Positions 43,982-56,403 of a DNA stretch of 64,000 bases are shown here, piece after piece. A model generated the notes under the pieces. The model was given only the letters and a program-made list of their open reading frames with translations. It did not search any database and was not told the DNA's origin. The position numbers were made by a program, and so were the translations under genes. This DNA is from Chionoecetes opilio (lineage: Eukaryota; Arthropoda; Malacostraca; Decapoda; Majidae): positions 1 to 64,000 of the forward strand of contig JACEEZ010013998.1 of NCBI GenBank assembly GCA_016584305.1, in the 5' to 3' direction. Within the stretch, counting starts at the first letter, position 1; every line of letters begins with the position of its first letter.

Positions 43982-44281
43982 TTTTTTTTTTTTTTGCGTA
44001 ACCTCCGGGGGTAGGTTGGTAGGCCCGGATTTTCCTTGATGGTTGGTGAGGGTTGGACCTCGTTCGAGGTGGCAAGGCAGTTTATTGTAGGACCCTGTGA
44101 TTAGGGGCTTACCTCCCTTTTTTGTGTCCCAGACATCTTCATCAAAGGTAGATTTAAAGGGGTTGCTGGGGGGGTTCTTAGGCCACTTGATGTTTACACA
44201 AAGATTTTGCCACCCCTCAGGGATCGCATCGGCACCCGAGCACGCCACTTGTGGGTGCTAACCCCCCTGCCACACCCCCCC
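43982..44281 (-). mobile_element. SINE-B in intron 1 of copy 3
   Basis: Position and sequence match 32688-33003, with indels. Confidence 0.75.
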
Positions 44282-46126
44282 CGAATGAATGATGTCCCGC
44301 GTGACAGTAGCGCCTTATTTTTACAGCATGCTTTAGTGTTACTCTTTCTCTCCAATACGAACAGATTTGGTAATGACTTATCAGGCCAAACACTCGCTAC
44401 AGCCCCATTTTTTTTTTTTTTACTTAATATAAAAATGGAAGGGTTCTAGAATTTATCTTTGTCTTTTTGACTTTTGGGTCACTTGCCCAGAAGCAGAACT
44501 GCAGAAGTATGTGAAATACTACCCCATGAACCCTTATGACTCACAGGAGTTTATTCGATTTTTCTCATGCATATCCCCCCCTCAACTGGCAGCCCCCCCT
44601 TTCCCCTTCCTGGGGTGCCTTTATGTAGCCGGTTTTTAAATTTTCAGGCATCAGGGGGTGGTGAAGGGCACGCTTATGGCTCGGTCGCTGCCCGTGGTGG
44701 GGTGCTGCGGAGGAGGGGGTGGAGGAGCTTCTGGGCCACGGGGCGGGGGCGACTATCTCCCCCGCCGGGGTGACACCCCCACACTGTGCTGGGGGGGTGA
44801 CAGCTCAAAAGGGTTTACCCCAAACACAAAAAATACAAAACATCATAATCCCTTGCAGTTTTTTTATTTGTTTATAATTTTGGTTTTTAAATACTGACCA
44901 GAGAATTCAGTTTTTGCAAAGTGAAGCAAGCTGCCTTCCCCCCATCGATGTTCCCCTGTAAATAAAATAGTTTACTGTACCTATAAAAAAAAAGGCATAC
45001 CCAATTCACCCCCTTCAAGTGCAAACCTGTCAAAGGAAATGTTTGAGCACTGCAGGTAACTTACGGGGACTGTGAAGGGAGGATGTACTAAAAAACCCCC
45101 GGCTCATCCAAATCGCTGGTGTGTCCCTCACGGCTCAGCCCAGTCACAGCCTCAACTACCCGGTGAGTGCCTCCCACATCACCACATGCACTACTCATGG
45201 GCTGGAAAAAAAGAGGGAAAAGATATATACATGAAAAAGAAAGGGAAAAAAAAGCTAAATGGTTAATGAATAGTTCAGAATATTTTTTCTAAATAATAGA
45301 TAAGCAAAATAAACAAGTGGATAACAGAAAGAAATACAAATAAAAAATTGTATAAATGAATAGAAAATACATCAAATCAGTTATCAAAGAATAAATAGTA
45401 TAAGTTATTCTGAGTACTTCTTTCACGGCCCAGGACCTCCCCCAAACCCTTGGGCGCCACACACACAGAGCAGCTCACACACACACCCAGCACAACTTGC
45501 TGCTTACACAGCCTAAACAGACAAAATTATTTCATGAGAATTGATGAATTTTCACAAGTTAAAAATACTACCCAAAATTATATCTAAATAGAAATAAAAG
45601 TAAATTAATTAAATGAAATACTACAAGAAAGTAAAAAAGTTATGTTTACAAAGAAATGACACATTTATAAATCCTCTGATATTATCCACACACTCCTATC
45701 GCTCACTTTTCATCCCTTTTACTATTTTTTAGGTTTGTTTTTTTTGCGATCATTTGTTTTTTATGGCCCTTTCATGACTTGCTGCCTTTTTTCAGGACGG
45801 GTCTCGCCTGGTGTGGCCGTAAACCCTGGACAGGGCATGTCGCGGTACGGCGTGCACCCCCAAGACCTCCCGGGCCCTGGTCACCACGCGGACCCCCTCC
45901 AGGTCCCCATCACTCATTACACACACTTCCAGGCCCCATCGATGAACTCACAAGAAAAAAAGGCAACTGGACATTTTCCTGGAAAAACAGAGCCTACAAG
46001 TATGTATCCCCATGTCTCTGCCCCATGATCTCGCACCAGCACTGGGGTGCGGGGAAGGATTATAATGAAAATATAATTTATATAATATTATATAATATCA
46101 CTAATTGGGGGGGTTCCCATCTGGTT

Positions 46127-46386
46127 TTTGTTTTTGTTTGTTCTTGTTTGTTTTGTTTAGGGGATAATGCCTCAGAGCCATAGTGATCTCCGCGCTGCTA
46201 TTTTTTGGCCGAAGCCACCCCCCCGGGGGGGGTTCAAACCCGGCGGGCACCGGTACCCATTCCTGCGGGTGGACGGGGGCTGGGGTTTTTAAAAAAGACC
46301 ACCCATCTATTTTTCGCTCCGCCGGGATCGAACCTGGACCCCGGTTGTAACCCGAGGTGCTAACCACTCACTACGGAGTTCCCCTT
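46127..46386 (-). mobile_element. SINE-A in intron 4 of copy 3
   Basis: Tail (T-rich, GTTTGTT) at left, tRNA-Val-like head at right (GCTAACCACTCACTACGGAG). Copy 1 has uninterrupted sequence at this point (near 5060), so the insertion is private to copy 3. About as indel-rich as its surroundings. Confidence 0.82.
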
Positions 46387-49300
46387 TTTACATAATTTTC
46401 TACACATGGTTTCGGACAGGGTTTTAAAAGGATGACAACGGGGAGAGGGGTCAGTGATGAAAAAAAAAAGTGTACATCTTTTTTGAATGCCCCCAAACTT
46501 GTCTCAGAAGCATGAGAGGGGTAACTGGCGGTGGTAATGGTGAGAAGCACTAAATTATATTTTTTTAAAAGTGTGAAAAATAATTATTAGGTATTTTTGA
46601 GGTATGCTGTATTACATCCTTTTTTACATTGCTGTGTACAGTGTACACTGCAGTATTAAAAGTATTGACAGTAACATCAGATCACATACATTCAAATAGT
46701 ACAAACCTAAGGAACCAAATTTTGGTCGTAAGTAGGGAGCTCCTGATTTTTTTATTATTTTACTTACAGTATATTTTGATAATTTATACTATAATTATAA
46801 AAAAAATTGGTGCACATACACCCTTTCTTGAAAAGTGCTTGCTATGAACAGTCTTGTTTTTTGGGCAATCCACAAAAACACATTTTTTGCCCCTTGGAGG
46901 GTATACCTGCTTAAAACCTTCCCTCTGTGACAGGTGCGCCCCCTGCCCCGAACGTGGCCGCCACCCCGGGCTGTGTGCGGGGACTTGGTACAGACTTGGA
47001 CTTCATTCGACCCGGGGGAGCAATCCCCGGCCCTTTTGTTCAGGTTTTTTTGTCTCGGGAAGTGTTGGTGTTCGTTTGACAGGGCGGCACCCATCTTTTC
47101 ACGCTTTGTCTTGTTGGGGCATTGCTGTGTGTTTCCCTGTGGAGCAGGAAAAGGAGGCATTGAAGTGAATGCAACTAAGAGTTTGATATGTTTTTCTTGA
47201 AAGCAGTTAACCAGTAGTCAGCTAGAGGCCCCTAGGTAGCCGGGCGGGTTTGTTGCCCCCATCACCCCTTTTGGAACTCAATGTCTACAACCCTTTTCCC
47301 CCAAACTGATGTAAAACCCCCGGTGGCTTGTGTGAGGGGAAGGACCCTGTCTATAAAACCTTTAAAGCTAATTGCATTAAATCCATTGAAGTACCCCTTC
47401 TTTAAGAGTATTTAGTATAGAATGGTGTGAAACACTAACTCCTCGCCTGTTTGTGCTCCTTCGGGGCAGTGACGAAGAGAGTGTGGTCTTTTTCCCAAGT
47501 GTGGTTTCCGTCCTGCTCTTCGTTGTGGCCGGCCAAATTCTTCAAGCACCCCCCTTCGGGCCGAGGCTTGGTTATGATGCAACTATCAGACCACTGTGAT
47601 GAATGGATTCCAACCTCACCCGGCTGGTGGGACGGGTTCAGTCGTCCCTCAGCAACAAAGGAGTCTAAAAAGGGGGGGACGGGTGGTCACAGCCCCTTAG
47701 AGATTTTCAGCCTTTTTTTCAGCAAGTCTCTCAGCGCTCACATTGTAACGAATCTTGTGTCAACCTTTGCAACAAGGAAAGTGGGGTTTCATTCAGACCC
47801 CTTTTGGGGTGAGCTTTCCCCCATTGTGGGCAAGGTCCAGGATTCCATCACCATCCGTTTCCCGAACCCCAGCAGGGACGAGGGTTTAGGTGATTTCTGA
47901 TGATTTGATGAGAACACCTGGGCCTTTGGGTCTAAAGAGGACCCCAAAGGCATCAGGGCAAGGACATCTGATTAGGGTATAAGGGAAAAAACGGGAAAAA
48001 CACGACTGCCGGGGGTTTACATTGGGAACGGCAGATAGCCAAAGTGTACCATTCCCTGGACTAACTTGCTAGGTGCTCAAAAAACCCCGGCAAAAAACTT
48101 ATTTTTAAGGCCTTTCAGGTGTTTGCTTATAGTTTTTCCAAATTATAAGCATTTGGGTGTGGCCCCTGAGCGCAGACCGTAGCTGTATTCCCATTCCCCC
48201 CGCCACCTACTAAAACAATACTCCTCTCTCCCCCGCTCCCTCCATGACGGGGGGGGAGGTAAGCGGGCGTGACCTGGTCCCCCTACTGCAAAAAACGCCC
48301 CAGTGTCCCCCAAGAATGTGCCGGTGGTGCGTGTCCAACGGAAGATAATTAAATTCGAAAAAACCTTTTGGCCACAACACACTACCTGTTACCCGGCCCT
48401 TTTGTGGCCCGTTTCCCCGGGTTTTCTTCCCTCTTCATCCCGTTCAGGAAACACAATAACTGTGTGAAGGCTGCATGCAAAACCTGTAAAGCAAAGCAGA
48501 AGCTTTTTCCTGCCAGTCCAACACGAGCCAAAAATCGTCACAAGCAAAATAAGAAGAGCAGCCAACCCTTGTTATTCCCTTTTGCAGGTTTAGACTTGGC
48601 CCCGGGGCCCCCGGTACACAATGACCAAACTTAATGCACCTAGCACAGTGACTGCCTGGGCTGAAAATAGGAAAGCTTTTTAGTGTTGTGACACGCTATG
48701 CATTTTTCAAAAGCCCTTGATACGGCTCTCACATTTTCACATCATGTTTTCCAAAACAGAAAAATAAAAAATAAATTATACCTACCGATTAAAAAAAATT
48801 TTTCATGTCCACTAAAAAAAATTGCATGTTTTCATGAGAGATAATCATAGGGGGGGCGCGGTAAAAAAAAAAATTTTTTATCACGATAACCGATAATCGA
48901 AATGGCGATAAATTTATCGCCCGATAAGGCGAAACCGATAATGGGATAAACCCAAAAATTTCCGATCTAGCGAAAACGATATAGATTTTTTAATAAAAAA
49001 TTTAAATGCTATCAGACTATAAAAATAGTAAAGCACTACTAAATTACAATAAAAATGGATCATTTAGAATAGGGGCGTAGGTGTTCAAAATTTAATAAAA
49101 GGATATTAAAAAAATAACCCGAATGTACATACTTCATATACACGGCACGGTATTTTGGGAAAATGTGAACCTTAGTTTTGACAAATCATCATATTTGTAT
49201 AAGGCTTAAAAGGTTTTGGACAAAAGATCAAAAGGAAGCTTTTGCCCGAGCAAACGAATGAAAGTGGTGTCTCAGAGACGACTTGTTGATGGGGGAATTG

Positions 49301-49437
49301 AGGAAGCCACACCTAGGAGCATAGGGCCCAAAGGGTTCATTTAGGAATAATGGAGCGAAAAGTTTTGGGATTTACGGTTGAAAACTTCTCCCAAAACCCG
49401 TTAGCACGGGGGGCGGAAAGCAAAAAACATACACTTC

Positions 49438-49752
49438 CTAAATTGAATTTTGGCAAAAGGGAATCAAAAAATTGATTAACAAACTAGTGCCGTCATCAAA
49501 ACGAACCGGAGTAGTGAAAGGACAAATGACATGATCAAGAAATGCACGTGCCACTGTTTGTGCTGTTTTGTTGGCAGGGGAGCAATAAGGGAAAAAAACG
49601 TAAAAAAATGATAAACAGAAACCCTTTAAATATTGTTTTTCCACGTTCAGTAAGGGGATTTTCAACAAATCAAGCCAAAAACTTCCCAGGGTGCTGAAGG
49701 AAAGGAAAATGAGAAGGGGAAACAGAGATGTAATTCCCTTTTGTTTTTGCAC
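49438..49752 (-). pseudogene. Gypsy integrase core fragment
   Basis: A stretch with NKTAQTVARAFLDHVI and then TPVRFDDGT corresponds to the integrase catalytic core around its second acidic residue. The expected spacing and Asn of that motif are disturbed. Upstream frame is lost. Confidence 0.7.
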
Positions 49753-50075
49753 ACCTATGACATATTCAATGAGTCATGATACCCTTTCTCATGGTGACCC
49801 AAAAATTTTAAGTCTAGTTTGTGAAGTGATTTTTTTTGCCAGGATGTAAAGCTTTGGTGCATAATTAGTTTAAGGACAGACTGGACGGGTTTGAGGAATG
49901 ACAATTTGGGGATAGACAGAGGTTCAGCTTGCCTGTAAGTGTGGTTGTTTTTGTACGCAACTGTTCCTGAAGGGGTAATGTAAAAGGAAGGAACCTTAGA
50001 ATGTCAGAGTCATCACCTGTTTAGGTAATAGATGATTTTTGACCATGTGGGGTATTGCGTTGAGCATGTAGAGAT

Positions 50076-50444
50076 TCATCGGAAAAAACGTTTCAAATTG
50101 GTTTTTGCGTGGGACGGGACAGTAAGCACAGTTGCGAGAAGAGCATCAGCTGCAACGTTAGCTTTGCCTTGAAGTCGAAAACTCAGGCATGAAATCTTGA
50201 ATTTAAGAAAACCATCGAGCCATGCGTCCGACTGGCCTTGGCCTTGAAGAGGGTAGTAAGGGGTTTTAGACCGTAAGGCCCTTGATAGGATACCATAAAT
50301 GAGGTAACGAAACTTTTTTAAAGGCCCAAATGACTGAAAGGGGCTTCGATCTCTGTCAGCGTATTTTCTTCTCGCCTTTTTAAAGTAGATGGGGGCATAC
50401 GCGATGGGGCTTTGTTTACCATCGTGGTTTTGCATGGTACGCAC
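50076..50444 (-). pseudogene. Gypsy RNase H fragment
   Basis: Contains QNHDGKQSPIAYA, then RKYADRDRSP, LKKFRYLIYG, and QGKANVAADALL near the end: the typical RNase H and connection region of Ty3/Gypsy polyproteins. One of the longest undamaged frames in the element (122 codons). Confidence 0.88.
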
Positions 50445-50701
50445 CGAGACCAGTGTAGTACGTCAGTGTTGAGAAGAAGGTTTAGTGTAGTCGGGGTACC
50501 AAGAACAGGCGCAGAAGTGAGAGCGGCTTAAGAGCACAAAAAAGCTTTTTTCCTGACTGGTCAGACCCCTTGGAAGGGCACATTTCTTGAAGAGTGAAGT
50601 GAGTGGAGAAGCCCTGGCGGCAAATCCTTTGATAAAAACTGCGGGAATAGGGGCTAAGTCCTATGAAATCGGGGCTTTATTACTTGACTGGTGGTAATTA
50701 G

Positions 50702-51102
50702 TTACAGTGGACTTTTTATTTGACTTTGAAACCCCTCCGTTAAAAAGATGGGCCAAAAAAGGTAGTTTCTTTGCGTAGGAACGCGCATTTGGAGTTTAAA
50801 TTTAAGTGCGTCCCGAAGACGGTGAAAACTTTTCTGGGTTTTGGAGATGTTCTGGGACTGATTTTGAGAAAAAAGATCAAGTCTCAAGGTAGAAAAAAAT
50901 TATTACCCATTAAACCCGGGAAAATGGAATTGATCAAGCGTTGGGGCGTCGCGGGGGGATTCAGAAAGCCCAAGGCATACGACAGTACTGGTAATGTCCC
51001 GGGGTGTAGAAAAAAAACAGTGTATTCCGGCTTTCTGGTAAGTTCGACTTGCCAGAAGCCGGAAACACAAAACCAAGGTGGAAAAAACAGTGTTTTGATC
51101 AC
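50702..51102 (-). pseudogene. Gypsy reverse transcriptase fragments
   Basis: Two frames. At 51102-50884: SGFWQVELTRKPEYTVFF and PPATPQRLINSIFPGLMGN, the fingers/palm region. At 50887-50702: DLFSQNQSQNISKTQKSFHR, just after the catalytic box. The Tyr-x-Asp-Asp box itself falls at the frame break near 50885. Confidence 0.85.
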
Positions 51103-52679
51103 CTAAAAATTCTGCAAAATCCTCGAGGATGGCATGGGATACAGAAGGAAAAGTCAGTTTTTTAAAACTCTGAAACGATACGGATGCCCTTCGCCTGAGC
51201 TCTTTGGAACCCGGGAAATTGGGTTTGAATGGATGCTCGAGTCTTCAATGATTCCATCAGTTAGCATTTTTGGAGACCATGCGATCGACAATGGGGATCT
51301 TACGTGGGCCAGCGATACGCTGGTTTTTTAGGCAGGGTTTGGGGTCTTTTTTAAAACTTAATTTGGAGGGGTTTTGGTTTTACCCCAGTGTCTCACGGGG
51401 GGAAAACACAATCTCCTGAAAACGTCAAAAGTTGAATAAGCTCTCCTGTGAATTTTGGTGGTCTGTGGTTTGCACAAGCTTGAAGGTCAGACAAATTTGA
51501 AGGGCCTGAACGAAATGGGGTTAACGAACTCGTGGACTTTGTGGCATTCTCGACACGAAGTCAGCTGGGTAGACGTTAAAATGTACAAAGACGTGTACCA
51601 CATGGGGAGTGACTGGAATGGGGGGACGTTAACCAAAAATTTTTCCCGCCCTGATTTTTTATCTGCACACGCTGCGGAACGTAGAGCAGAAGGGACAGTC
51701 TCAGGGGAGAGAAAAGCATCGACGTTCGAAACGCCTTTTCCCGAACGTTACCCGGGGGGCGGTGTGGGGTAGAAGCTCAACGTTGGACGAGATGACAGCG
51801 TGACAGGCTTAGCTTTGGGCTTCTAAGACCGTAAAGTGGAAATTCTGGGGGTGGAGTGGTGTTTTTTAACCTAAACGTCTTGGCTACTACGCGCGAAGGT
51901 CTTAATTTTCGTTTGAGCAGAAAAGGGAACCAGCGGAACACGACATGGTTGGATGGTGAATGTTTGGGAGGGGATTGCAAATGGAGAAAATAGGAATGGA
52001 GAACACTTGTATCAGAGATTTTTCATAGGGGCATTGGAATCAAGAGTTTTGGGAAAACCCGGGAAGTCGCATGCAGTGGGGGAGACAATGTCATTGAACA
52101 AGTCAGGAAAAGCTCAGAGTTCAAAACCTCTGGAAGAAAAGTTCACCCAAAGATTCCATGTAAGCGTGGGGTTAGGGCTATCTGTTTTTGGGTTTGAGCA
52201 GGGGGCCCAAGAGAGCGTCAGCTGGAATGGTTATGCCGTTGTATATAGTAAGTCAGGCGACAGGTGGCAATCAGGACATGGTATGTGTTAAAAAAACTTT
52301 CCCAGAGAGTGAGGCCGTTCCCTCGATTCCCCCAAAGTTGCAGGTCAGAAGGTTCTAAAAAGATTAATTCGATGCGCAAGATCTGATGTTATCAAAGCAC
52401 TCTTTTGTCATATTTTACTGAAGAACCTGTATCAACAAAAAAGGTGAAGTAGTGCTGGGTTTACTTCAGCTTTTAAAAAATTGGGTCCCCCCAAAATGTA
52501 TTAGAAATGGTATACAACGGGAGTGAAGGTTATCTGTGTGATTGTTTTGTTTTTTCTTGGAGGAGTGCAGTCGTGGGTTTGTCATTGAGGGTTTTCTTTT
52601 GTGAATCGAGGAGATTGTGGTTTCCCTTTACGCCGTCAGAGGTGTTGTTTTCTTGAAAAGCGAGGGCGTTTTTTTCCTA

Positions 52680-52725
52680 CGCGACATTTAGAAGTGTCGT
52701 GACCACATTGACCAGGTGATCACAA
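52680..52725 (-). pseudogene. Possible gag zinc-knuckle remnant
   Basis: One minus-strand frame reads PGQCGHDTSKCR, with Cys/His spacing like a CCHC knuckle. It is short and frame-broken; supported mainly by its position upstream of pol. Confidence 0.35.
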
Positions 52726-55700
52726 AAGCGTGGAACAAATGCCGGGTTTTGGGAAAAAGACGTTGTCGATGAAGCAACCTCGATAGTTGTCCCTTCTTTT
52801 TGCAGAATAGCAATATGAGGGAGGGATGATTAGCACGGGGCTGTCGTGAATGTAAGATGAGGGTTTTTTGGAGATGTTTTTTAGGGTGAACGAGTGTTTT
52901 TTGGTTGAAAGGGGGACGAGAAGTGCTTCGTGGTTGGGGGTTTGGGGTTGGTTTGTGTAGAACAGCAGCAGCATAGAAGAATGTGATTGTTTGCAAACAC
53001 TAGTGACGAAGAGTCCTCAAAATTGGAAGTAAAGCGTTAAGGGTCTGTGGAGCAAAGGAAAGTGTTTATCAGACGCCGTTTAGCTGTGGAAGGGGGAAGA
53101 ACATATAAGTGTAGTATCCAAAAAGGTTGCGACAGCTTGGGGATCATTTTTCCCCCTTTTGTAACCCATTCCAAAATTAGCTGTCTTATTTTAAATCTAA
53201 ATTTACTTAGAGATTTTGTAAGGCAACATAATGGGTAGGGTTTTTCTTTCGTTTTGTGAGGGCTCAAGTCTAAAGAGTGGGGCGGATCCCGGGTTTTTGT
53301 GCCCTGAAATATTTATTTAATGTGGGCTTAAAATTTGTCATATGTCTTTAAATTTTCAGAAATAAAACACTCGCAGGTAGTCCTGCAAGGCAGTTAGACA
53401 AGTCACATGGGGGGTTTAGTTTTAGCTATTTTGATTGTATCTTCATGATGTTACGACGCGCGATCTCATCGTAACTCTTGATAATATGTTACAGGAATAT
53501 TGTTGCCTGTGAATTTGGGAAGGGAAGGAACCTCGTCCAAAGTGACTGAAATTGGGGTGGTGGTGGCATGATGACAGGTGAATTTTGAAAAAGAAAGGGA
53601 AAAAAAATATCCGAGTACATAACATTTTTTGGCAAATAATGATAATAATACTAATAATGTAATTCCTAGATAAGAGTACGTAGATATGGAAAACACGCGA
53701 GAGAACGTGAATAAAAGTGAAATAAAACCCCGTGACGTTGGAGAGTGTTAGTGTTCACTTAGGAACAAAAAAGTATTTGAGTGGGAGTGTCAGTGATCCT
53801 TATGTACAAAGAAAAAAGCAAAGGATAAAAAAGAGAGCCTTACGCTCACAATGTACAAATACCTAATCAGTGGGAAAACCCCTAAAGTCCCCAAAAGGGG
53901 AGAGTATCAGGGGCACGGACAGACACTGTGAGGGGGACGCTTGTAACAGTCACACAGCGTTGCGGGTAGACAGGTCAGGATACCTAGGGAGGGCAATTCT
54001 TATCAGACACAATCCTAAATAAAAAAATAAAAAGGGGAAACACAAAAGGATGGGACTACCAAAAAATTGAAACCAAAAATGAATGTGACACAAAATATAG
54101 GGGATTGAAAGCACAGGGGGGAAAAAAAATAATAAGATATGGACTTAACGAATGTTTGAAGACTTGGTGGAGGTGCTGTGGAAGGGATGTGGGGGGAGAT
54201 GAAACGAAGCGGCGCGGCGTGGAAAAGCAGAACGAGGTGGCTGTCGTGTGGATGAAAGTGAGTAGACAGTTCGATGGTGATTGAGGGAAACCCCGTATGT
54301 GGGGTGCTAGGGGCCTGGGGGAATGCCGTTTGGAGATCTCGTAGAAAACACGTGGAGGGGGGGAAGGGGGGCCCGGGTTGAGAGACGTGGGCGGCCCGGC
54401 GTTGTGTGGGTGTGGTGGAGGGGCAGGGGTGGAAGTCAGTGGTGGGGACTGCAGGGTGGGCGTACGTGGGTGTGGAGGGGGAAGGCCTCGGTGGGGTGTG
54501 GTGGAGGGGGCACAGCGTTTCCCACGTGGGGGAAAGTGGGTTGGGGGCTAGGTGGAGGCGATGTTGCGGCGTGGGCGTGGGAAATCCCGGGGGGCGGCGT
54601 AGGTGGAGGCGATGTGGCAGCGTGGGGGTCAAAAGTGATTAAACCCGTTTCCCTATCCCACTTGCTGTCACCATGTGTAAAATTTACTTTTTGGTATGTC
54701 ACTTTTAGGGTGAGCAGAAACGGAACTCTGCTTTTATATGGTTTATTTAAATTTTTGGGAAAAAGGTAACAAGGAAAGGGTTTGGGGTAAGGTGTCGCTG
54801 ATGGGGAGTTTCCCCGCCCTGGATTTGGATGGGTGTGACTTGAAGGCTTGTGGTTTTGGTACGGGGGGTCGTGTTCAAGTGTCTTGCCCCCTAAAGAGAT
54901 CCTTTATAAAGAGCCAAGCTCAAAACCGACACCCGAGATCGTACCTGCGATCTGACTACCTGACGATCTGATGATCTGACGACCCGACACCTAATCCTAA
55001 TGGGCAGTCGGCGAGATCATAGGGGATGTCGCCATGAAAATGGGAGGCGGGGTAGAGGAAAAGGCATTTAAAAGAGGGCTGACCGACGGGGAATTAACCC
55101 GGTGTTCCGGGCCAGCATCAAGTATACAGAACACCGAACACAGAACATGGTTTAAAAACCAATAATACTAATACTAATACTACAATAATTTTTTCGCCCA
55201 ATAAGGCGATAACCGATAAAACGTAAACCAAAAATTCCCATACTGCGAAACGTTTGATATTTTTTAAAAAAAAAACTTAAAAGCATATACTAAAAATAGA
55301 AAGCACTACAAATTACAAAAAAAATAGGGTCATTTAGAAAGGGGCGTAGGTGTTCAAAAAATTAATAAACGGGTATTAAAAAAAAGCACCGAATAGTCCC
55401 TACATTCATATAACGTGCCCAAAAAATTGAAAGGAAGAAGCACGAGAACATAGGGAAAAAAATCATCAAAGAACGCGTAAAAAGGGAGCGCGCAGGAGAA
55501 CACCTCCCCGTCCCAAGTGGTGAGAGACTGAAGCTGAGCGAACGTTTGGAAAAACTCAAGCTTAGCTGGGTTTTGGGGCCCTTTTTCGGTTCCCCCTCAG
55601 ACCTACCCATTTCTGCCCCCAAGGCACGCGCGGGTCGCCTGGCTAACTGGAACCCAAAAAAAAAAATTATTTATTATCCTAGTTGGAAAACCAAAAGTAC

Positions 55701-55885
55701 GGCGATACCGATAATCGAAACGCGGGAAAAAAAAATTGGAAACCCATAACCCGTATCGTTATCGCAATAAAATTTTCGCATAATCCCACCCAAGGACCTT
55801 GAGAAAATTTTGATTTGAGTATTTTAATTTTCATTACATGAAAAATGATGCCAAAACACATTTACTGGAGCATTTCAGATTAACA

Positions 55886-56290
55886 AAGAAAATGTACATA
55901 AAAAAAACCAATAAAAAAACCAAAAAGACACTATAGGCCCTTTGGCTAAGCTGATTGAGACACGCCCCTCCCCTCCCCCCTTCTAGGGGGAAAAAAATGA
56001 GCAAAGGGAAAAAAAAATCATTTTCACTTTCTATAGCATATGCAAATCGGGAAAAACAAATTTAAAAAAGCAATATTTGGGTGTTTTTTAGCGCAAATAT
56101 CACAAATTTAATGACCTTTAAGGGGGATTCGGGTTATGACGTTTTCCCCCCGGTCAAGGTATTTTTCAGTCAGATTAACGTTTTTTTAAACTTTTCCCCA
56201 AATTATCTTTCCATCCATGTATCTTGTCTTTGCACATGTCTTTACAATCCATGGACTTGTATATCTATTTATCTATCAAGATATTTAAGA
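55886..56290 (+). repeat. Start of a further tandem unit, truncated
   Basis: Matches 39383-39815 and 27868-28300 in order, indel-rich, then stops abruptly at about 56290 after ATCTATCAAGATATTTAAGA. Confidence 0.7.
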
Positions 56291-56299
56291 ATCTTTAGT

Positions 56300-56403
56300 C
56301 AGCAGACATCCTACAAGCAAGTTGAAGGACAGTTGGGCGTACACGGTTGCCCACGTATCATATTAGTTCGTAGTGACTTTGGCCTTGAAGCTGAGACGAA
56401 AAG
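56300..56403 (+). CDS. Possible exon of an integrase-like (DDE) protein
   Basis: Reads QVEGQLGVHGCPRIILVRSD and FGLEAETKR to a good donor, AAAAG|GTACGT. The pattern G-x-x-GCPR-I-x-R-x-D-x-G-x-E resembles the second acidic region of integrase-like proteins found in many metazoan genomes. Only ~34 codons are visible, and neighbouring exons were not found. Confidence 0.3.

Larger units (their letters stand above)
43691..48072 (+). pseudogene. Alanine racemase copy 3, all seven exons present but full of indels
   Basis: Exon equivalents: 43691-43862, 44648-44792, 45056-45162, 45796-45999, 46934-47043, about 47466-47683, 47777-48072. Each has several single-base losses or homopolymer changes, and no exon keeps its frame throughout. 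Two splice sites are altered (exon 2 donor, exon 6 acceptor). The same rate of damage is seen in introns and transposons, and deletions sit mainly at runs, so an uncorrected consensus is as likely as a true pseudogene. Exon 7 follows copy 2 rather than copy 1 (no 17-bp loss). SINE-B in intron 1 is shared with copy 2; SINE-A in intron 4 is private. Confidence 0.8.
49146..55186 (-). mobile_element. Degraded Ty3/Gypsy LTR retrotransposon, minus strand
   Basis: The order on the minus strand is gag-like zinc knuckle (about 52.7 kb), reverse transcriptase (51.1-50.7 kb), RNase H (50.4-50.1 kb), integrase (49.75-49.44 kb), the Gypsy gene order. LTRs were not located. A CG-rich stretch at 54150-54640 and an AT-rich promoter-like stretch at 55060-55150 may include the right LTR. 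About 240 bp of the flanking ATCGATAA element (equivalent to 38650-38890) is present on both sides, far too long for a normal TSD. Frames are broken by many indels. Confidence 0.8.
39383..55885 (+). repeat. Large tandem unit U3, with insertions and poor sequence quality
   Basis: Aligned with U2 from AAACATGTACTATAAGCAAA. Clean to about 40780, then rich in 1-3 base deletions and homopolymer changes, except about 45180-45730 where the racemase intron 3 has been replaced by other AT-rich sequence. It holds racemase copy 3, a Tc1-type MITE and SINE-A that U2 lacks, and a Gypsy element. It lacks the 757-bp nested Tigger-like element. Confidence 0.75.

Noticed and set aside
50771..52291. Plus-strand ORFs at 50771, 51134, 51455 and 51953
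   Set aside because: Antisense shadows of the minus-strand Gypsy polyprotein region.
54015..54632. 205-codon Pro/His-rich ORF on the minus strand
   Set aside because: Compositionally biased (C-rich strand), matches no gag or env pattern, and the opposite strand is open as well. I could not exclude a retroelement gene, but nothing supports it.
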